64,000 nucleotides of DNA from Gigaspora margarita (lineage: Eukaryota; Glomeromycota; Glomeromycetes; Diversisporales; Gigasporaceae). The notes beneath the pieces are model-generated. The model saw only the letters and a program-made list of their open reading frames with translations. It was not told where the DNA came from and did no database searches. Positions 1 through 12,568 of the stretch are shown in pieces; position 1 is the stretch's first letter; every line of letters begins with the position of its first letter. The position numbers and the translations under genes are program-made. The DNA is taken from positions 88,210 to 152,209 of the forward strand of contig WTPW01000964.1 in NCBI GenBank assembly GCA_009809945.1, written 5' to 3'.

Positions 1-348
1 GTTTGATATAGGCATTTAGCACCATATTTACGGTATTTTATACATAAAATCGTTATAACTAGAGACGGCAAAAACAGTTTAAACTTTTTTGTTATATCTT
101 TTTTATTGTTTTAAAATTTTTTTTAAATCATCGGCACTGATACTGAAATTTGAAACTATCGATTTTGATTGGTTAATTTCATTTTCATCAAACATGCACG
201 TATTTCTTTTATATTTCGAATATAGTAGTATTATCGTTAATGTAAACACTTCCGAATGTATTTGATCGATTTTTTTTTTTTTTTTTTTTAAATGCACAAT
301 TTGCTCATCGATCAAGTGATATATTGATATTAATATGCGTTGCCGCTC

Positions 349-647
349 GATTCCCCAAATGTTATTTCTCCGACATCTCATTCTCTGATGCTATATCTTG
401 ACATATTTTCGACATTTCATGTTTTCGAAATCCTTTTCTTAGACAAGACATTTCCTCGACAATTATTTCTCTGAAATGTAATTCTAACAAACACTAACTC
501 TAAATCAGGCCAAGTTTATGTCAAGGAGATGATTGTCAGGGAAATGTCTTGTCCAAGAAAAGGATTTCGAAAATATGTCATGTCGAAAAAATGTTCTGTG
601 GATAAAATATCCTGTCAGGGATGTCGAGAAATCACTTTCGGGGAATC
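349..647. mobile_element. Non-autonomous inverted-repeat element (MITE-like)
   Basis: The two halves are imperfect reverse complements. The outer ends read gattcccc and ggggaatc. The inner arms at about 404-462 and 530-588 share a long match around tttcgaaatccttttctt. There is no coding capacity. A clear target-site duplication was not found, so the superfamily is unknown. Confidence 0.6.
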
Positions 648-2964
648 ATACCGTACGCTTCAATAAACTCTTCACGGTGTTAGTGGGTGGTTCGACTCTT
701 TGTTTCAATTAAGTGGGTAGGTGGTTGGGTTTACATTAATTAAAGCAGGTTGATGGATGGGTTAGTTATATATAGACGTCACACTCCTAAAAACATTTTT
801 TGCCTCGAATCTCCCTTATGATCATCACTCCTGTTATTTTGTCCCTGCACGATCATGATCCAATCACCTTAGTTCGATCATCCTTAAACCTTAAATTGTC
901 CCACTACAATGATCGTTCGTCCCTTCCTAAATTATGACACCTGTACCTACAATACGTTATTGTCTTATATAGTAATTATATTAAGATATGCCACGGATTC
1001 TCGATATCTCAAACGCCCCGATTTTAATAGTGATTACACCGCGCCCAACCAAGAAGTATAATTAACGCGTCCCTTAAATTGTTCATGCTAATGTCAGGCT
1101 TTCCTATATTATCGCAAATCTTCTAGCCTGATGAAGTCTTAATTCGGGAGCATTATTGATTGATGTTTCGGGTGGAAAGTTCTAATCCAGACGATGACGC
1201 GAGAGCTTAATTTGTGTTGATAAAATTAAAGAATGCAAATGGCAGAAGGAAGTTGACTCGGGGGAATTGTAATTAGCTAAACATGTATAAAAGACCGTTG
1301 TATTGCCCTACGTGTAATTTCAGGCTATGCCTGAGTGATTTCCTCCTTTATAATAAAGTCTTCTGCGTGAATTCTTCTTATATCGTATTAAATGATTTTT
1401 ACTGATTTATTTGATTTATTAGTTTATGACTAATTGATTATTTATTGACACATTGAGATTTATTATTCGATACATTATTTGTTTTACATGTTTTCTATCA
1501 TTATTAAACCGCCCTATTCTTCTACCCCGAACTATCTAATATTCCTCCAACCTGATTTCTATTTAAATCCCATCCTAATTACCTTTGATTTCCGTTTACT
1601 ATCCAAGTAGCTTAAACCGGCGGGTCAGATATCTCCCAACCGATAGTAACAACGGGCATTAATTAATTGATTTACAAACCCGTGTAACATATAATTTTAA
1701 ACCTAAAATTACATCTGATTTAAAGTTTGGGTAAGGGTTAGTTTTGGGATTGGAAAGGGGTATATTTTACACTTAAAATTGATAAGAAAATTTTTTGTTA
1801 AAACCCGAAGTAAGCTTTGTAATCATGATTTTGAGATATCAATATACCCGTGTTTCATACAAATAGAAAACGCCTTTCATTATTGCTGATTTTTTTTTTA
1901 ATATTAGTAATCGCTATTTAATGGTAAATCAAATTACGTATCACAATGATTACATCATAATGTATTAAACATTTTTAAAAATTAAATCAAACAATCGTGA
2001 TTTTTACAATCGCGTTTTAAACATTTGCAATAACATAAGTACTGTACAGTGCTTTCGAAAACAGAAGTTTATTAAGTTTGACATAAATCAAAAGATCGAA
2101 AAGATGACTAGGTAGGAAGTTAGACCAGAATAAACCATTAACCCTAATCTGAATTAATCAACTACCTAATTTAGAATCACAATAGAATAAATAACAATAT
2201 CTTCATTGTCGGGAAAATATAATAAGACGCACCTGAACCTCACCCATGTGAATCCTGTCATTTTGTGGTAGCTTAAACTTCTCATCAGATCGGGCTGCTT
2301 GATGTATTGTAGGAGACCACCAGTTGATGCTACGCATCGCAAATTCAATCGATAACAACATCGATGACAGTGAGACCTGGAACAATTATGATTGCTATTT
2401 CTGGGTGCATATCTCATCTCGGTTTATACATCAATTGCACTGATGCTGGCTACTCATTCTCAATAAAGATCACTTCAATAAAGATCATTTATAAAGTTTA
2501 ATATCACCTATTAGCTAGATGCACCCAAAGAAAAATATATCACATGCGTGCAATGCTTTTCGGAATATTGATAATTGCTGATCATTTTGATCATTTTCTT
2601 TGTTGAAATTTCCTTTTTTTGAATTCTACCACCAACGATAGCGATATCGATAGGCAGAAATGCAAGATGGTGTAATGATGACAGAATGGAATTCCGCAGT
2701 CGTAAATGATACAATGTAGTATACATTCTACACTCATTATAACGAATTGATAATGAATATTTGCTAAAGCATTTATTTGTACAATAATAATTTTTCTGGA
2801 ACATTTCTCTGCAATAGTGAAGAATCCGATTTAACGGAAAAAAAAACTATAAATGAGAGGTTGAAACGCCTTTTAACGACATTATCTATTTTTCAAACAG
2901 CTGTGAAAAGGTAAATTAAAAAACTTTTTCGATCTTTTGTAATAATAATATATACTTAGAAATA
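648..2964. other. Intergenic, nothing recognised
   Basis: AT-rich sequence with short open frames only. A short telomere-like phrase (ggtaagggttag) lies near 1730. No gene, RNA or TIR element could be supported. Confidence 0.5.
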
Positions 2965-3087
2965 TACAGTCAACTCTATATATACTGTATTGAAATATAT
3001 GCTTTTTTAAGAAATCATAACTCTCATTATACCGAACTAATATAAAATTCAAAAATTTTTATTTCGTTATAAAGAGAGTTGACTGTA
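2965..3087. mobile_element. Tc1/mariner-type MITE with TA target site
   Basis: Ends read tacagtcaactct and agagttgactgta: about 13 bp of terminal inverted repeat bounded by TA dinucleotides. The interior (123 bp in all) has no ORF. It lies about 130 bp upstream of the BCS1-like start codon, so it may form part of that gene's 5' region. A related right half is found at 46610-46718. Confidence 0.7.
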
Positions 3088-3218
3088 TTTAACTTGTTTT
3101 TAAGCACTCTTTAACTAATTATCTTCTTTTTTTTTTCTTATTTTTTAACAATTGAAAATAAAAGAAGATAAATTAAGATCTCCTTTCGTGATAATTAATA
3201 ACAATCCTTAGAAAAACC

Positions 3219-5079
3219 ATGACTGATTACGCCGCAATTATTAAACCTTTTTTGAACTTGTTTAATCAAGAACAAATACGAAGTATTCTATTGGCATGGC
3301 TTCCAACAAAATTAAGTCCATTCCTATCCGGAATAATGGCAGTAGATATGTTCTTAACCACGATCATAGCTTCAGGAATTACTGTATTGTGTGCAGTATT
3401 ATATGCTATGTCGCTATCATTTCTTGCAAACGCAAATAAAGATACAAATAAAAATGAAAGTACAGATTTGGATAGAAATTCAGTAACCGTGCAAATCGAT
3501 CATTATTTTACTAGTAAGTACTGAGGAATATATATGTTGTAAGTTTAAACAGAATTTAAGTGGATTCGGAACTCGTTAATTATATTAGATTAGAATTTTA
3601 GAGTTTAATATAAACTACATCCTAACTCTATTTTAACTAGAAACTTGGAATCCACTAAAATCTCGTTTCTACATACAAAAAATATATACATACAGTTATG
3701 TTTTATTTGTTTATATACAAAAATTCTAAATTCCATTTTATAATAGGTACATATGGAGATAAATATGCCAGCACATTTTACGAAGCTTTTTCATGGCTCA
3801 TTTCCAACCAATTAAAAGAATTGGAAAAAGGATTATTCATCGTTAAACCAATAGATGAGCTTCGAGATAATAATCGTCATCATCATAATAATTATTATAA
3901 TAATAATAATTATAATGAAGAATGTACACTACCTGGTTTTAACCTTCTTCCCGAAGAGAATCTACAAATTAGCATTGAATATAAAGGTCGTAAATTCAAA
4001 GTTACCTTTAAAATGCCAGATGGCAATGTTAGTGATAATAATGATGATAGTGATGATAGTATTCGTAACAATAAGTCAAGTTTTTCAGCACCTTCAATTT
4101 ATTTAAAAGTTGAAAAAATTAATGTTGATTCAATTTCCAAATTTATTAATGATGTGATACGAGCTTATCTTGAATCACAAAAAAAACGGAATAAGATACG
4201 TGCAAGATATGAACGTCATAATGGAAATTGGATTCGAAGACGAAGTTTATTATCAATTAGAGAATTAGAAACTGTCGCTTTGGATGAAGTACAAGAAAAT
4301 TTATTGAAAATAGAATTGGATACATTTGTTAATGATAAAGAATTTTATGAAAAAACTGGTTTGCCATATCGTCGTGGATTTCTTTTTTATGGAAGACCAG
4401 GGACAGGAAAAACTAGTCTTATAAATGCTATATCATCACATTTATTCCGTGATCTTTATTATATTAATCTTAATAATATAAGAAATGATAATGAAATGAG
4501 TGCAGCGTTTAGTTCTGTACCATCGAATCAAATAATTGTCCTAGAAGATGTTGATGCACAATCAAACGTTCTTCATAAAAGATGTAGTGATGATTCTCAA
4601 GGAGTTTCATCATTTAAAAAATTTAATGAGGCTGAAATTAGTTTATCAAATTTCCTCGGATGTTTAGATGGTCATGTAATGTCAGAAGGTATTATTTTAA
4701 TTATGACAACAAATCACATTGAGCATCTAGATCCTGCTTGGTTGGTATTAATTAATATTTATGTATGCTGTACTGTACAATAAATAATTTTAATAAACAT
4801 AATTTCATAATTATTAACATAATTTTTTAATTTTTAAATTAAAGCGTACGACCCGGCCGTATGGACGTACACTTGAATCTCGAATATTGTACACATTATC
4901 AAATAAGAAAAATGTATCGCATTGTCACCAGAGATTCAAAAGCAGAATTTCCTAAGAATATTTTACAAAAAATTCCAGAACGATTATTGCCTCCTTGCGA
5001 AGTTATGATGACTATGGTAGTATACAGAAATAATGTTGAACTTATTCCAGAAAAAGTTTTAGAGTTGGTTAATAAATAA
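3219..5079 (+). CDS. BCS1-like AAA ATPase, three exons
   Basis: Predicted exons are 3219-3513, 3747-4740 and 4845-5079 (507 residues). Donor gtaagt at 3514 and acceptor AG at 3745-3746 join in phase to give YFTSTYGDKY. Intron 2 (4741-4844, donor gttggt) joins to give DPACVRPGRMD. One hydrophobic segment lies at residues ~40-65, as in mitochondrial Bcs1 proteins. The AAA domain shows Walker A GRPGTGKTS (~314-322; the family usually has GPPGTGK), Walker B IIVLEDVDA (~361), MTTNHIEHLDPA and the Arg finger RPGRMD. Yeast Bcs1 translocates the folded Rieske protein across the inner mitochondrial membrane for complex III assembly. Fungi also carry divergent BCS1-like paralogues of unknown substrate, and an Asn-rich insert (about residues 150-155) and acidic insert (~190-202) suggest this is one of those. 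Intron 2 boundaries are inferred from the protein alignment. Confidence 0.85.
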
Positions 5080-5084
5080 AAGAT

Positions 5085-5399
5085 ATGAATCCTGAGGACG
5101 CTGCAATGGAAATGATAGAATCTGAAAATGTTGAAATTACGTCGGAAGAAACAAAATCAGAAGAACCTAAAACCGATGAAGTTAAATCTGAAGCAACTAA
5201 AGCCAATGAAGAAACACAGGATAAGAAGGCAGAAGATGAAGCAATGAAAAAAGAAGAAACTTTAAAATATGAAAACGTTGAAAATAAGCTGAGTCCAATT
5301 AATATGACAAAAAGCTCTGGTGATCGTAGTGACGTTAGTGACGATAGCGGTAATACTACTGACGTTGAAGTAGATAATATTCATAATGATCTTAATTAG
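5085..5399 (+). CDS. Acidic Glu/Lys-rich ORF, probable displaced C-terminal tail of the BCS1-like gene
   Basis: 104 codons starting MNPEDAAMEMIE, five bases after the BCS1-like stop and in a different frame. It is made of Glu, Lys, Thr and Asp with no globular domain. BCS1-like paralogues can have a charged C-terminal tail, and a one-base change near 5073-5078 would connect the two frames. It may therefore be a frameshifted tail, a tail reached by alternative splicing, or a chance ORF. No ribosome-level evidence is available from sequence alone. Confidence 0.45.
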   Translation: MNPEDAAMEMIESENVEITSEETKSEEPKTDEVKSEATKANEETQDKKAEDEAMKKEETLKYENVENKLSPINMTKSSGDRSDVSDDSGNTTDVEVDNIHNDLN

Positions 5400-6249
5400 T
5401 ATTAACAAACGATATAAATTCACAAATTTAATTGTCATAAAAAAAGCAACTTAAGTAGTGATTTAATCAGATTTGACCGTCAAACAAATATGTATAAAAA
5501 AAATTGAAATGATAAACATAATAAAAATGTCGGGAAAGTGATTTTGCTTATAAGACATGCCCTAACTCTAATTTAAAAACATGCAATCCCTAATTTTAAT
5601 TAAATAAATGAAATAATATAAATGCACCCTTCTTTAAACGTTTCCTGATTTGGGACGAACTCTTATAATGCACTGACATGATTATAGTTTAGTATAACTT
5701 GCTCAGATAAAAAAGTATAACATGATGTACGTACATTATGTATAGTGATTTTCCCGCCCTATAAAAAAATCCATCCGGATATGCACGTGTTTCTATGGAA
5801 AAGCACGCGGGTTTGCACGTGTGAATTCCGTGTTGGCGCGACTAAAATGGTCCGAATTGGACCGTCTGCCCGGACATTTTGAACCGTAAATGGACCGGGT
5901 TTTGCTGCACTTTACTAAGCCAAAATTCACGGGTTTTGGCACGGTCGAGGTACACGTAAGTTCACATGCATATATTTCTTACGAGTTATAAGTGGTTCAA
6001 TTAGTTAGAGTATTATATAATTATGAAGGGTGGTAACAAACATGCCTATAGCAAAATTTTGCAAGGAATTTTTTTTGATAAGAATTAAAAAGCTTTTTCA
6101 TAGACGAGATTTTGAGATACAGAGGATTTTTTAAAAAAAGTCGGTTGTTTTGTATTTTCGTGTTACACCTGATCCTGCGATTTTATTGGCCATACGAGAT
6201 ACACGTGCCATTTAATACGTGTAATCCCAACTAACGAGCCTATACTGTC
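5400..6249. other. Intergenic with one end of a dispersed repeat
   Basis: No gene. About 6045-6215 holds a copy of a dispersed repeat whose conserved core reads ttacacctgatcctg; related cores occur at 20081-20578 (interrupted) and 39665-39680. The 5760-5960 stretch is less AT-rich and unexplained. Confidence 0.5.
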
Positions 6250-6996
6250 GCAAAACTTACGTTTTTGAGACTCCTGCACTTACTTTTTTGATACTCCTAG
6301 ATGTACCCCAAAATTTATATACTTTTTTGATACTGATATCACGTGCAGATGACCATTAACGGCAAGCTTTTTAAAATTGCTAATAACAATAAACTATTAA
6401 AAAAATGTCATATAATAAATATTATAATTTTTCTATAAAGAACAGCCAACATAGGTTTAATAAATAACTTGATTGCATGGTCCACGAATAAAATTTACTG
6501 TTTTAAAAAAGTTTGCCACGCTTTATAATATCTTATTTTTAAACTTTTTAGTTACGGCCTGGTTACGGCCTGGTTGCGCAGGTTTTTAACAAAGATTATA
6601 TTTATTTTTTAAAACGATATTTATATGAGTTTTTCTTAAAAAAAGAATAAATCTATATTACATGTAACGTTTTTTTAAAAAGATAAATAAATTTTAGAAA
6701 AACTATCCGTGTAATAAATGTTTTAAATACAGTATATCATTAAGATCCACGCTTTTTAAAAAACTTTAGCATGATTTTGAAATTAGTTTATTTAAGGTTA
6801 GATTTTAAAAAAAAAATTTCATAAAGTTGGTTTCTTGTACGGGATTTTTGAATAATAGGCAATTTTTGACTAAAACGAATGCATGCTTTGAATTTTCAAG
6901 ATCGCGTTACCCTATTTGTTTGTCAATCATCACGTGATGATAGTATCAAAAAAGTATATAAATTTTGGGGTACATAAGGCAGGAGTCAAGTTTTGC
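6250..6996. mobile_element. Non-autonomous TIR element, family 1, full copy
   Basis: The left end (gcaaaactta, then ccccaaaatttatatac) recurs as its reverse complement at the right end (gtatataaattttgggg, then agttttgc). TIRs are roughly 70-95 bp with indels; the element is 747 bp with no ORF of note. A second, 3'-truncated copy lies at 47066-47673. The target-site duplication is unclear. Confidence 0.7.
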
Positions 6997-7185
6997 ATAC
7001 AAAAATTACACGTGACATTCTGGACATGCACAACGTGCCGATCAGGGACACGGAAAATATCGATTTGATTTGGCAAAAATATCTATCGATATAATCCAAA
7101 ATATCGATTTATATCGATATGCCCGTGATTGACCAATAAGAATTTAAGATTTGGTGTAATATTAAATAACGTGATCAGTATCTAA

Positions 7186-7428
7186 TAGTGATTTAAGCCA
7201 CATGGTTTTAGTCGGCTGGCATCGGCTAAGCGGCTGGCTAACGGGTAACTATTGGCCTGCATTCGGAATATTTCGGGTTATTTGACCCATACTTTATGTT
7301 CATTTTTCCTTTTCGGATTCTTATAATAGTTAGCTTTTAGCCGCATTAGCCAGCGATCACATTACATCGGCTGGCTTAGCCAGCTAAGCCGGCTTAGCTG
7401 CGGCTGCATTAGCCGGCTTAAATCACTA
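7186..7428. mobile_element. hAT-like MITE with 8-bp target-site duplication
   Basis: Starts tagtgatttaagcc and ends ggcttaaatcacta. It is flanked on both sides by gtatctaa (7178-7185 and 7429-7436). The 243-bp interior is rich in short ggctaagc/gctggc palindromes. TIR and 8-bp duplication together fit a hAT-mobilised non-autonomous element. Confidence 0.8.
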
Positions 7429-7436
7429 GTATCTAA

Positions 7437-8781
7437 GTTCATGTTTTTCGGGAAGTTAACGGAAATTTTTGTTTGTTGATTGTCACATTTCCGAAACCTG
7501 CCGACAGTTTAGGTTGGCCAAACTCATATTGCTCGGCCCAAATTTACTTTTAATTTTGCCCGAAGTGGTATAGTTACACTGCATAAAAAATTGTAAAATA
7601 TCGATTTCCCTATGATTTGGCTTAAAAATATCGATTTATATTGATCTATATAAATCAATATTTTTCCGTGTCCCTGGTGCCGATACGTATCATTTTAAAC
7701 ACGTGCCATTCCGTGAAGCGTGCATATACGTGCCACAGTACACGTGCCATCACAGACTTCTCCGTGCTAAACCGTAACACCACCCGGACCACTTTTTTCA
7801 TAGGGCCGATGACCATTTGCCTGATACATATCACACAAATTGATAATTTACCAATATAAATAATTAAAATGCTAATCCTAATCTCCATCCTTAACGCGAA
7901 AACCATAGAGTCATAATCTTATTGCAAGCCATTATAATTTATGTTTTAATATAAAAAAAAATATTACGAATTTTTTGTTTCATGAAACTTAATATGATTC
8001 TCCTGATAAGAAGAAAAATATAGTATAAAAACTTTAAATATTGATAATGGAGTCATAATTTGTAATATTATTTCTTTTATCACAATTTTCTACATATTTT
8101 CATATTTACATATGAATATCTTATGATTCTGTGATTGGGATTAATTCTTATATCTATCAATTCGTTTTATCAAAGAAATTAAAATTAATTAGTATAAAAA
8201 TCATTTGATATGTAGTAATAAAGTCACAAATACAATTATTTAAATAAATTTTTTAATAAATATATAGATTTTAATTTTTTGTAATATTATAATTAAAATT
8301 GGTGATTTTGATCCTTTCTATTAAGAGAAATTGAGCAGTATAAATTTTAGCCATTATATTACGTATTATAAAATATTACAATTTATAAATTATTTTATAA
8401 AAAAAAGAATGATATATTTGTGGACATGGTTACTGTAACCATATTTTACAAAAATTGTTAATAATGAAAATTTTAGCTATGAACCATCCTTTGGGTTTTA
8501 ACAAAAAATGCTTCTTGTCAAAATCTTACTGCATATAAACTATAAATTATCCTAACCTTCTAACATTAACCTTACATTAACCCAGACCATATACAACTGC
8601 ACTTAGTTACGGCTACAGTAACCCATGGTTACAAAACTATTAATTCTGAAAATTTTCTAAATTAATAGATTTAATTGCAGATTTGTGCAAACAATATGAC
8701 AATTTGAAAATTAAGTGCTTTTATTATTAAAATAAAAGTAGATTTTATCTAAAACCATCGTTTAATGTGTTGTTAAATTAA
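7437..8781. other. Intergenic, low complexity
   Basis: No gene recognised. 7650-7770 has several acgtgcca motifs. 8425-8480 and 8610-8660 are an imperfect direct repeat (gttactgtaacc / gctacagtaaccc, then aatgaaaatttt / ctgaaaattttc). Confidence 0.45.
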
Positions 8782-8964
8782 TACAGTCGTCCTCCTCTAT
8801 AATCACGCTGTTTGTATCAAGAAAATTGGTGATTATAAAAGAGTGTGCTTATATAGAAGTTTTTTTTTATAAGTTTACAGTATTAATAAATTGTCTCAAA
8901 ATTTAATGTGACTATATAGGAGTTGTGATTATATAGGAGGTGATTATAGAGGAGGATGACTGTA
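8782..8964. mobile_element. Tc1/mariner-type MITE
   Basis: Ends read tacagtcgtcctcctctat and atagaggaggatgactgta, a near-perfect 19-bp TIR bounded by TA. Internal subrepeats of gtgattatataggag type are present. 183 bp, non-coding. Confidence 0.8.
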
Positions 8965-10431
8965 TATTTTAATATATTTTAATAAATACATTTAACAGAG
9001 AAATTAAAAGCAAGCATAAATTTATAATAACTCAGAATGAATACTATCGAATAATGTATATCGTAAAACATGCAAAAAGATACTTTACAGAATCTTTGAT
9101 TCTAAAAATATATAAACAGCATATATATCTAACATATAATAATAAATCATAGAAAGTTCTGTTAACTTTCTTGTAAGAAATTTATTCTATATTATAAACA
9201 TATTATAAACATATTAGAAATAATTATTCATCACCCGGGTGAACCCCTCATACTTTTTTTTTTAACAACTTAATCTTGAATAATAGCAGTAGGGGTAGAA
9301 GATATTGCACATAAAATTGAACAAGTAATCTTTTTTTTTAGAGACTAAAGAGTTTTTTCATAAGCAAAATATTGAAATATAGGCGATTTTTTTTAAAAAA
9401 AATTCTTTGTTTTGTTGCACAAAAACTATTGGACGATCATGGAGAGGGTGAAATTTTACGTATTATTTTTATTATATGGATATTATATTCAAAAGTTTGT
9501 AATTTTTTTTATTTATTACATTTCTATTATTTATTATTAGATTAATAACATATTATTTCATATATATTGTATCTATAATAAATATATTATTAGTATGAAG
9601 TTATAAGAGAGTTAATAAAAAGAAAAAATATCATTATATGTTTAATATGCGTATATTCATAATATATTTATTATATACTAATTTAGATCATATAATAATA
9701 ATATTGTTAATACATAACTGATATAATATAAACATTTTTAGCAATAATTCTAGGTTTCTGCAAAGTATAATTTCACTAAATATATAAAATTCAATATTCT
9801 CCGAAGATACTAATCAAAATTTAATAATTTAATTTGTTAATATACGCTCTCTATTTTAGAGATATTAAATATATTTTTTGATATAAACAATCTTTTTAAT
9901 TGATAATTATTTATGCAGAAATTTAAATTAGTATTGCCTTTGATATCCCGCAATCTATTGAGTTCAAGAGTCTTTTTATTTAAAAAAAATATATATATAT
10001 AAATGCACTTGTCTATAAATACTGAATGTTTGAATATTTTAGCTTAAACCTACTAAGTGTTATAATGAGTGGGATATTCTCCTGGATTACGGATAAGAGC
10101 CAACTCCGTCTTATTATAGGTTGATTTGATTTCTTCGGAATATTTCTGATAATCCTGAAAGGCCCTATAATTTATGTTAATTCATTAAGAATAATTTTCA
10201 AGGCTATGAAATCTCTAAATAACACTATCTATAAATTTCTCTTAAACTTTTATCATAAAGTATTAAGTATGTTGTATCTCAAGCCAATGATTAAGTTTTC
10301 ATGTATAAAACCAGTTCCAATCAACTTCAATATATGAAAACAAATCGAACTTTCTTCTACAACGTTTGTTATGCGAACAAGAGAGATTTATATTTACGAA
10401 CTCAATTTATCCTTAGGGAAACGCCAGATTA

Positions 10432-10478
<47 letters not shown>

Positions 10479-10779
10479 CAAAAATACATAGTAAACATAT
10501 CTCCGCAATTTACGTACTATGTTTTTTTCACTTGGTCCCAGGCGGATCATGAATTAAATAAGCTTTAAAAATCAAATACAGATATTAATAATAAATTATG
10601 AGCAGACTTAATTAAGTTAAATAAATTTTATAGAAACTTATAAATTAATTGAAATAAGTTAAAAAATTTAAAAATTATATATAAATATTAGTAAATACTT
10701 AGAAGCAAACTCAAATAAATCAAATAAGCTTTAAAACTACACACAAATATTAGTAATTAAGTTAAGTAAGATTTAAAAA
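8965..10779. other. Very AT-rich intergenic DNA
   Basis: No gene. 9290-9420 resembles the dispersed repeat seen at 6045-6215 (cataagcaaaat, then a run of T and A). 10060-10432 precedes a long A tract. Confidence 0.4.
10433..10477 (+). repeat. Poly-A tract, 45 A
   Basis: An uninterrupted run of 45 A follows cgccagattac. It might be the 3' tail of a retroposed sequence, but neither a SINE promoter nor flanking duplications could be recognised. Confidence 0.6.
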
Positions 10780-11799
10780 GGGTCCTGTTTTTTATACCCC
10801 CAAATTTATTATTCATACCCCCTTGCAAATTTAACTTTTTTTAAAAATTTGAGTGAAGATATCTTAGTAACTACTAGGTCAAATTTAGTAAACATTTTTT
10901 CTTTAAATTCTATAGATTCATAGAATTCAAATAAAAAAAAAGTTCATTGAATTAGTCCAGTAGTTAATGAGATATCTTTGCTCAAATTTTGAAAAAATCA
11001 AAACGTCTAACAAACTATACAAAATTTACTTTAAACTTTGAGCGAAGATATCACTGCAACTACTATGCCAAATTCAATGAACTTTTTTTGTTTGAATTCT
11101 ATGAATCTATAGAATTAAAATAAAAAAAATTTAGAATTTAACTTATTAGTTACAGAGTTATCTTCACTTAAAATTTAAAAAAGATCCAAAACATCTATCA
11201 AAACAGAAGCTGCGCCAAAATTTTTTCCAAAATTTAAATGAAGATATCTTAGCAACCACCAAGCAAAATTCAATAAAAAATTTTTTATTTGAATTCAATA
11301 AAGACATAGAATTCAAATAAAAAAATTTTATTGAATTTGGCTTGGTGGCTGTTAAGATACCTTTGTGTAAAATTTGAAAAAATTTTGGCGCAGCTTATGT
11401 TTTGATAGACATTTTGGATTTTTTTAAAAATTTGGGTGAATATAACTCTGTAACTAGTAAGTTAAATTCTATAAATTTTTTTTATTTTAATTCTATAGAT
11501 TCATGAATTCAAAAAAAAAACCCCTACATTGAATTTGGCTTAGTAGTTTCAGAGATATCTTTGCTCAATTTTAAAGTAAATTTTGTAGTTGTTTTGATAT
11601 ACATTTTGCTATTTTTTCAAACTTTGAACAAAGATATCTCATCAACTACTAGACAAACTTTTTTTATTTGAATTCTATGAAAACTATAGAATTTAAAGAA
11701 AAAAAAGTTTACTAAATTTGACCTAGTAGTTACTAAGATATCTTTGCTCAAAGTTAGGAGGGTATGAATAATAAATTTGGGGGTATAAAAATAGGACCC
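10780..11799. mobile_element. 1,020-bp foldback TIR element with 8-bp target-site duplication
   Basis: TIRs of about 50 bp start gggtcctgttttttatac and end gtataaaaataggaccc, with perfect cores around ccccaaatttattattcat. The 8-bp direct repeat tttaaaaa flanks both sides (10772-10779, 11800-11807). The interior is not coding: it is made of several ~150-200 bp units, each a palindrome built on attctatagaattcaaa and on tagtaactactaggtcaaa-like arms. Confidence 0.8.
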
Positions 11800-11869
11800 T
11801 TTAAAAATTATGTACAAATTTTGGTAAGTACTTGTAAGCAGACTTAATTGAGTTAAATAAACTTCTAAA

Positions 11870-12350
11870 ATTTTTTGATTAGTAATTTACTACTCAATAA
11901 AAGAAAATCTTAATATAATATAATACAAAATTGCTTGTATTTATTTGAAAAAAAAACTTTTTTTTGTACTATGCGATTACTTAGCTTATTAATTATTAGT
12001 TGTAAAGCTTACTGAAACAAATTTAAAAATAGTTAAATTATTAAAATCAGTCTAGTAGATACTAAGATATTGTTAAAAAATAATTGACTAACTATATAAA
12101 CAATAGTTTGTTTATAGAATTTTATATAGTTAGCCGATTATTTTAATAATATCTTAGCATTTACTAGAATAATTTTGATGATTTAACTATTGTTACCTAG
12201 ATTTATTTTAGTAAGCTTTACAAACTTTAATTAGTAGATTTAAATAATTAGTATATATAAAAAAGATTTTTTGAGCAAATATAGTTTTTTTTTGTATATA
12301 GTAATTATACTATAATCTTTTTTATATTAAGTGATAAATTATTAATTAAA
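11870..12350. repeat. Large imperfect palindrome
   Basis: Centred near 12112 (actaactatataaa ... ttatatagttag). Arms extend outward through agtagatactaagatatt / aatatcttagcatttact and tgtaaagctta / taagctttaca. Probably another foldback element; no ORF and no confident duplication. Confidence 0.6.
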
Positions 12351-12568
12351 CTAAAGTATATTTAAATAAGTTAATAAAGAATCATGAGCAGATATGAAAA
12401 CATTTAAAAATTTAATTCAATTATTATTTAAAAATTTTAAATTATATATTTGTAAAAACTTATTAGTATAAGTTAATTTTTACTTATAAAATATAATAAT
12501 ACTTGGTATAAAAAATAATATATATACTGTATGAATATATATACAACATCAATTAAGTACAAATATAT

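Noticed and set aside
10301-10568. Short frames containing poly-lysine
   Set aside because: The lysines come from the 45-A tract; no domain or start context.
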